NCBI GenBank assembly: GCA_946481605.1
Contig: CAMLPA010000140.1
Location: forward strand, 1 to 7,858
Direction of reading: 5' to 3'
Length of the DNA stretch: 7,858 nt
DNA from: an uncultured Flavihumibacter sp.
GTDB taxonomy: Bacteria; Bacteroidota; Bacteroidia; Chitinophagales; Chitinophagaceae
Position numbers and translations under genes: made by a program
In this document: piece after piece, positions 6,143 to 7,858 of the stretch
How positions within the stretch are numbered: position 1 is the stretch's first letter
Layout of the letters: every line of letters starts with the position of its first letter
Notes under the pieces: model-generated
What the model saw: the letters and a program-made list of their open reading frames with translations, nothing else
Databases searched by the model: none
Told to the model about the DNA's origin: nothing

Positions 6143-6175
6143 GTACCCCGGTTTCTACCGGGGTACTTATTTTTT
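6143..6175 (+). terminator. Strong rho-independent terminator
   Basis: GTACCCCGGT-TTCT-ACCGGGGTAC (6143-6166, described as its two arms and loop) is a perfect 10-bp GC-rich stem with a 4-base loop. It is followed by TTATTTTTT, a good U-tract on the plus strand. No plus-strand gene precedes it; the nearest upstream plus-strand signal is the promoter at 6099-6106. Confidence 0.8.
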
Positions 6176-6201
6176 AACAAGTTCCAAGCAGGTGAATGGT
6201 A

Positions 6202-6209
6202 TATATTTA
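6202..6209 (+). promoter_or_regulatory. Candidate -7 element for the gene at 6237
   Basis: TATATTTA matches TAnnTTTG at 7 of 8 positions and lies 27 bases before the ATG. Because it follows the terminator at 6143-6175, it would let the gene be transcribed independently of the short upstream RNA. The leader would be about 20 bases and would include the AAACCATT half-site. No good -33 element was found. Confidence 0.3.
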
Positions 6210-6236
6210 GCGCATCAAACCATTTAAACCTGATGT

Positions 6237-6596
6237 ATGAAAAGAAACCTCCTTATTCTGGCGCTCCTATTTGGGTCTTGCGCAGCCTTCTCTCAACAAA
6301 AACTTCCTTCAGATTCTACAAAGTCCCTTTTTGATGAAACCGATCAATTCAGGTACGACTCACTTCAAATAGCCGACAGCGGTAAAATTATATTACACGG
6401 AAACATTACGCTGAAAGGCAATGGATACCTTTTTGAAGGGGTACAAAAAGCGGAAGTATTCAGACATTCGGGGATCATTCATATTTATGGCTGTAAAAAC
6501 TCCGCCATAGAAAATGGATCGCTCCTGATAGACAAGGAAAGCAAGCGGAAGTACATCGAATTTCACAAGGTTACCCGGAAGGTGATTTCCTTTTAA
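6237..6596 (+). CDS. Small exported protein, function unknown
   Basis: This is an unrecognised 119-residue protein. Residues 1-19 form a signal peptide (MKRNLLILALLFGSCAAFS, then Gln-Gln). Cys15 is within the signal region, but FGSC is a poor lipobox, so cleavage after Ser19 is more likely than lipidation. After an acidic linker (about 24-48), residues 48-95 form strand-like repeats: DSGKIILHGNITLKGNGYLFEGVQ, then VFRHSGIIHIYGCKN. The G-N-ITLKGNGYLFEG pattern faintly recalls the short beta-taco repeats of LptA/OstA proteins, but it is far too weak for a call. The C-terminus is basic (KESKRKYIEFHKVTRK). An ATG at 6233 is in another frame. It converges with the methyltransferase gene; only 7 bases separate the stops. 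Confidence 0.78.
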   Translation: MKRNLLILALLFGSCAAFSQQKLPSDSTKSLFDETDQFRYDSLQIADSGKIILHGNITLKGNGYLFEGVQKAEVFRHSGIIHIYGCKNSAIENGSLLIDKESKRKYIEFHKVTRKVISF

Positions 6597-6603
6597 CAAC
6601 CTA

Positions 6604-7239
6604 TCATTCTTTCACCGCCATCACCACAAGATGCACTTCTTTTTCTCCGTTCTTACGTTCAAAAACGATGCGCCGGGCCTCTAATGCATTGCACGCATTT
6701 TTATTGAATTGCTCCATAAACCAGTGTTCTTCATAATAAAATATCCAGGCACCGTTTTTACCATCGCTGCTTTGCTGGAAAAGGGAACTTCCCTGTGCGC
6801 CTTCTATCACGCTGGCATAAAACACACCGCCAGACTTCAATAATGCAGCGCAGTCTGCAATAAGTTGCGCGGTTGTTTCCTGCGGGAGATACGGCATACA
6901 GAAACCGCAGATGATCCCATCGAGTCCGGAAGGAATTCCTGTTAGCGAACGAGCATCCATCACCCGAAAATCCACATCTGGGACGTTCTTCCTGGCCAGT
7001 GCAATCATATTGGGCGCGGCATCTATTGCGATGATGCGGCACTCCGGTATACGGGTACGCAGGAAGCGGGTGATATTTCCCGGACCACAACCAATTTCCA
7101 GTATTGATGCGTTGTGCGGTGGCAGCAACTGGCAGAAAGCCTCATAGGTTTCATCGTACAAAGTAAGGTCCATGAACTTTTCCTGGTAAAGCTCCGCCAC
7201 CTGGTTGTAGGTGTTGATGGATTGTGTATTGGGATCCAT
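6604..7239 (-). CDS. Class I SAM-dependent methyltransferase
   Basis: This is a soluble methyltransferase of the seven-strand fold, 211 residues from the chosen start (MDPNTQSINTYNQVAELYQ). Motif I is ILEIGCGPGN (46-55), the SAM-binding glycine loop. The acidic residue that binds the SAM ribose is Asp73 in AIDAAPNM, and Asp95 in VMDARSL fits motif III. LLKSGGVFYAS (133-143) is the usual post-motif strand. The N-terminal NQVAELYQEKF helix is typical of the Methyltransf_25/11-type families. The substrate is not evident. An in-frame ATG at 7267-7269 would add 10 residues (MFFISEKQAL), but it lies inside the stem of the preceding terminator and is followed by its T-tract. I therefore place the start at 7239. 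There is no obvious -7 box close by; read-through from the upstream gene is possible. Confidence 0.9.
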   Translation of the reverse strand: MDPNTQSINTYNQVAELYQEKFMDLTLYDETYEAFCQLLPPHNASILEIGCGPGNITRFLRTRIPECRIIAIDAAPNMIALARKNVPDVDFRVMDARSLTGIPSGLDGIICGFCMPYLPQETTAQLIADCAALLKSGGVFYASVIEGAQGSSLFQQSSDGKNGAWIFYYEEHWFMEQFNKNACNALEARRIVFERKNGEKEVHLVVMAVKE

Positions 7240-7260
7240 GAGCGCCTGTTTTTCGGAAAT

Positions 7261-7286
7261 AAAAAACATCCGGGTTCGTCCGGATG
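7261..7286 (-). terminator. Rho-independent terminator of the T9SS cargo gene
   Basis: CATCCGG (7267-7273) pairs perfectly with CCGGATG (7280-7286) around a 6-base loop. On the minus strand the stem is followed directly by six T residues (7266-7261). It sits about 50 bases after the stop at 7337-7339 and 22 bases before the methyltransferase start, separating the two genes. Confidence 0.75.
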
Positions 7287-7336
7287 CTTTCTAAATTACG
7301 TTATTAACCGCAGCTATCAGGTATTAAAAAAGCGGG

Positions 7337-7858
7337 TTACTGTTTCATAAAACGCTTCGTGGTTAACATTTGTGTGCCATCGTGTACCACAACCGAGTAG
7401 ATGCCCGGCACCCATGTTTTACAATCAATGAACGCAGTTCCCGCGCTGGTCTTTTTCTGCAACAGTATTCTTCCCTGCGCATCGAGGATACGGATGTCCA
7501 CGGTATTGTTTCCTGAAGCCGGGATGGTGATCCTGAGATGGTCGGAAACGGGGTTGGGAGAAAGCTCCAGTTGTACACCCGGCAGCCTGCTCACGCGCAC
7601 GATGGCACTGTAAGTACTACTACCATCCGCATCCACCTGTTTGATTCGGTACCATAAGGTTGTTTCAGGGGCAGTGGCATCGAACCAGTCGTAATGCTGT
7701 TGCCCATCGTTGTTTACTGCGCCGGCTACGCGCCCCACCGGTTGGAAGCCTCGTGCCTGCTGTGTACTTCTTTCCACTTCGAAATAGGCATTGTCTTTTT
7801 CGGAGGCAGTGGTCCAGTTCAGTTGTACGCCATTGTTTCTGGCATGAGCGGTGAAGTT
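7337..7858 (-). CDS. Secreted protein C-terminus with FN3-like module and type IX secretion sorting domain (5' end outside window)
   Basis: The gene enters from the right edge, and its last 173 residues are visible, starting NFTAHARNNGVQLNWTTASE. Visible residues 1-92 form the FN3-like module often found just before sorting domains in Bacteroidota: LNWTTASEKDNAYFEVERS, then WYRIKQVDADGSSTYSAIVRV. Residues about 96-173 are a type A T9SS C-terminal domain: LELSPNPVSDHLRI (the usual SPNP motif), VDIRILDAQGRILLQKK, and PGIYSVVVHDGTQMLTTKRFMKQ at the end. Such a domain directs the protein across the outer membrane through the type IX machinery and is normally cleaved on anchoring. The catalytic or binding part is outside the window, so its function cannot be told. 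A GTG at 7777 is internal and not the start. A terminator follows at 7261-7286. Confidence 0.93.
   Translation of the reverse strand, partial: NFTAHARNNGVQLNWTTASEKDNAYFEVERSTQQARGFQPVGRVAGAVNNDGQQHYDWFDATAPETTLWYRIKQVDADGSSTYSAIVRVSRLPGVQLELSPNPVSDHLRITIPASGNNTVDIRILDAQGRILLQKKTSAGTAFIDCKTWVPGIYSVVVHDGTQMLTTKRFMKQ

Larger units (their letters stand above)
6111..6175 (+). ncRNA. Candidate small RNA of about 60 nt
   Basis: Between a perfect -7 box (6099-6106) and a strong terminator (6143-6175) lies a stretch with no meaningful reading frame. It contains a first inverted repeat, AATGGTT-TAA-AACCATT (6126-6142), and then the terminator stem, so the RNA would fold into two adjacent hairpins. 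The segment 6121-6133 is complementary, with one bulge, to 6217-6230, just before the next gene's ATG. This fits a short regulatory RNA, or a terminated leader of the gene at 6237. It matches no RNA family that I recognise. The existence of the transcript is inference from promoter and terminator placement. Confidence 0.35.

Noticed and set aside
7775..7777. GTG as start of a 146-residue secreted protein
   Set aside because: The frame stays open to the right edge and the upstream residues (LNWTTASEKDNAYFE) are an integral part of the FN3-like module, so the GTG is internal.

Overview
The window looks like a chromosomal segment of a Bacteroidota bacterium, most likely a Chitinophagaceae-type soil or plant-associated genus. 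The reasons are a C-terminal type IX secretion sorting domain in the last gene, promoter -7 elements of the Bacteroidota form TAnnTTTG, a lack of clear Shine-Dalgarno sites, and the style of the exported small proteins. The genus is inference. No mobile element, CRISPR array, tRNA or rRNA is visible.

Positions 1-3210, minus strand: an operon for a MacB-type tripartite export system. In transcription order it has a membrane-anchored HlyD/AcrA-like adaptor, a TolC-like outer-membrane channel, and an ABC ATPase cut by the left window edge. Both junctions are 4-base ATGA stop/start overlaps, so the three proteins are probably translationally coupled. The permease is not in the window and presumably lies further left.

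Positions 3211-3406: a divergent intergenic region. It holds a perfect hairpin plus T-tract that would terminate minus-strand transcription upstream of the efflux operon, although no minus-strand gene lies before it. Positions 3407-4432, plus strand: a membrane-anchored alpha/beta hydrolase. It converges, with 5 bases between, on a minus-strand double-domain VOC/PhnB-like protein (4438-5352) whose -7 box sits inside a 15-base palindrome.

Positions 5353-6236: two intergenic regions around a small exported minus-strand protein (5607-5966). The second region, before another small exported protein (6237-6596, plus), carries a compact unit: a perfect TATCTTTG -7 box, an inverted repeat and a 10-bp terminator hairpin. 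This could encode an sRNA of about 60 nt. One arm of it is complementary over 13 bp (one bulge) to the leader just before the next start codon. This is the most interesting unexplained signal in the window.

Positions 6604-7858, minus strand: a class I SAM methyltransferase, preceded by the terminator of the last gene. That gene is a 5'-truncated (right-edge) secreted protein ending in an FN3-like module and a type IX secretion sorting domain.
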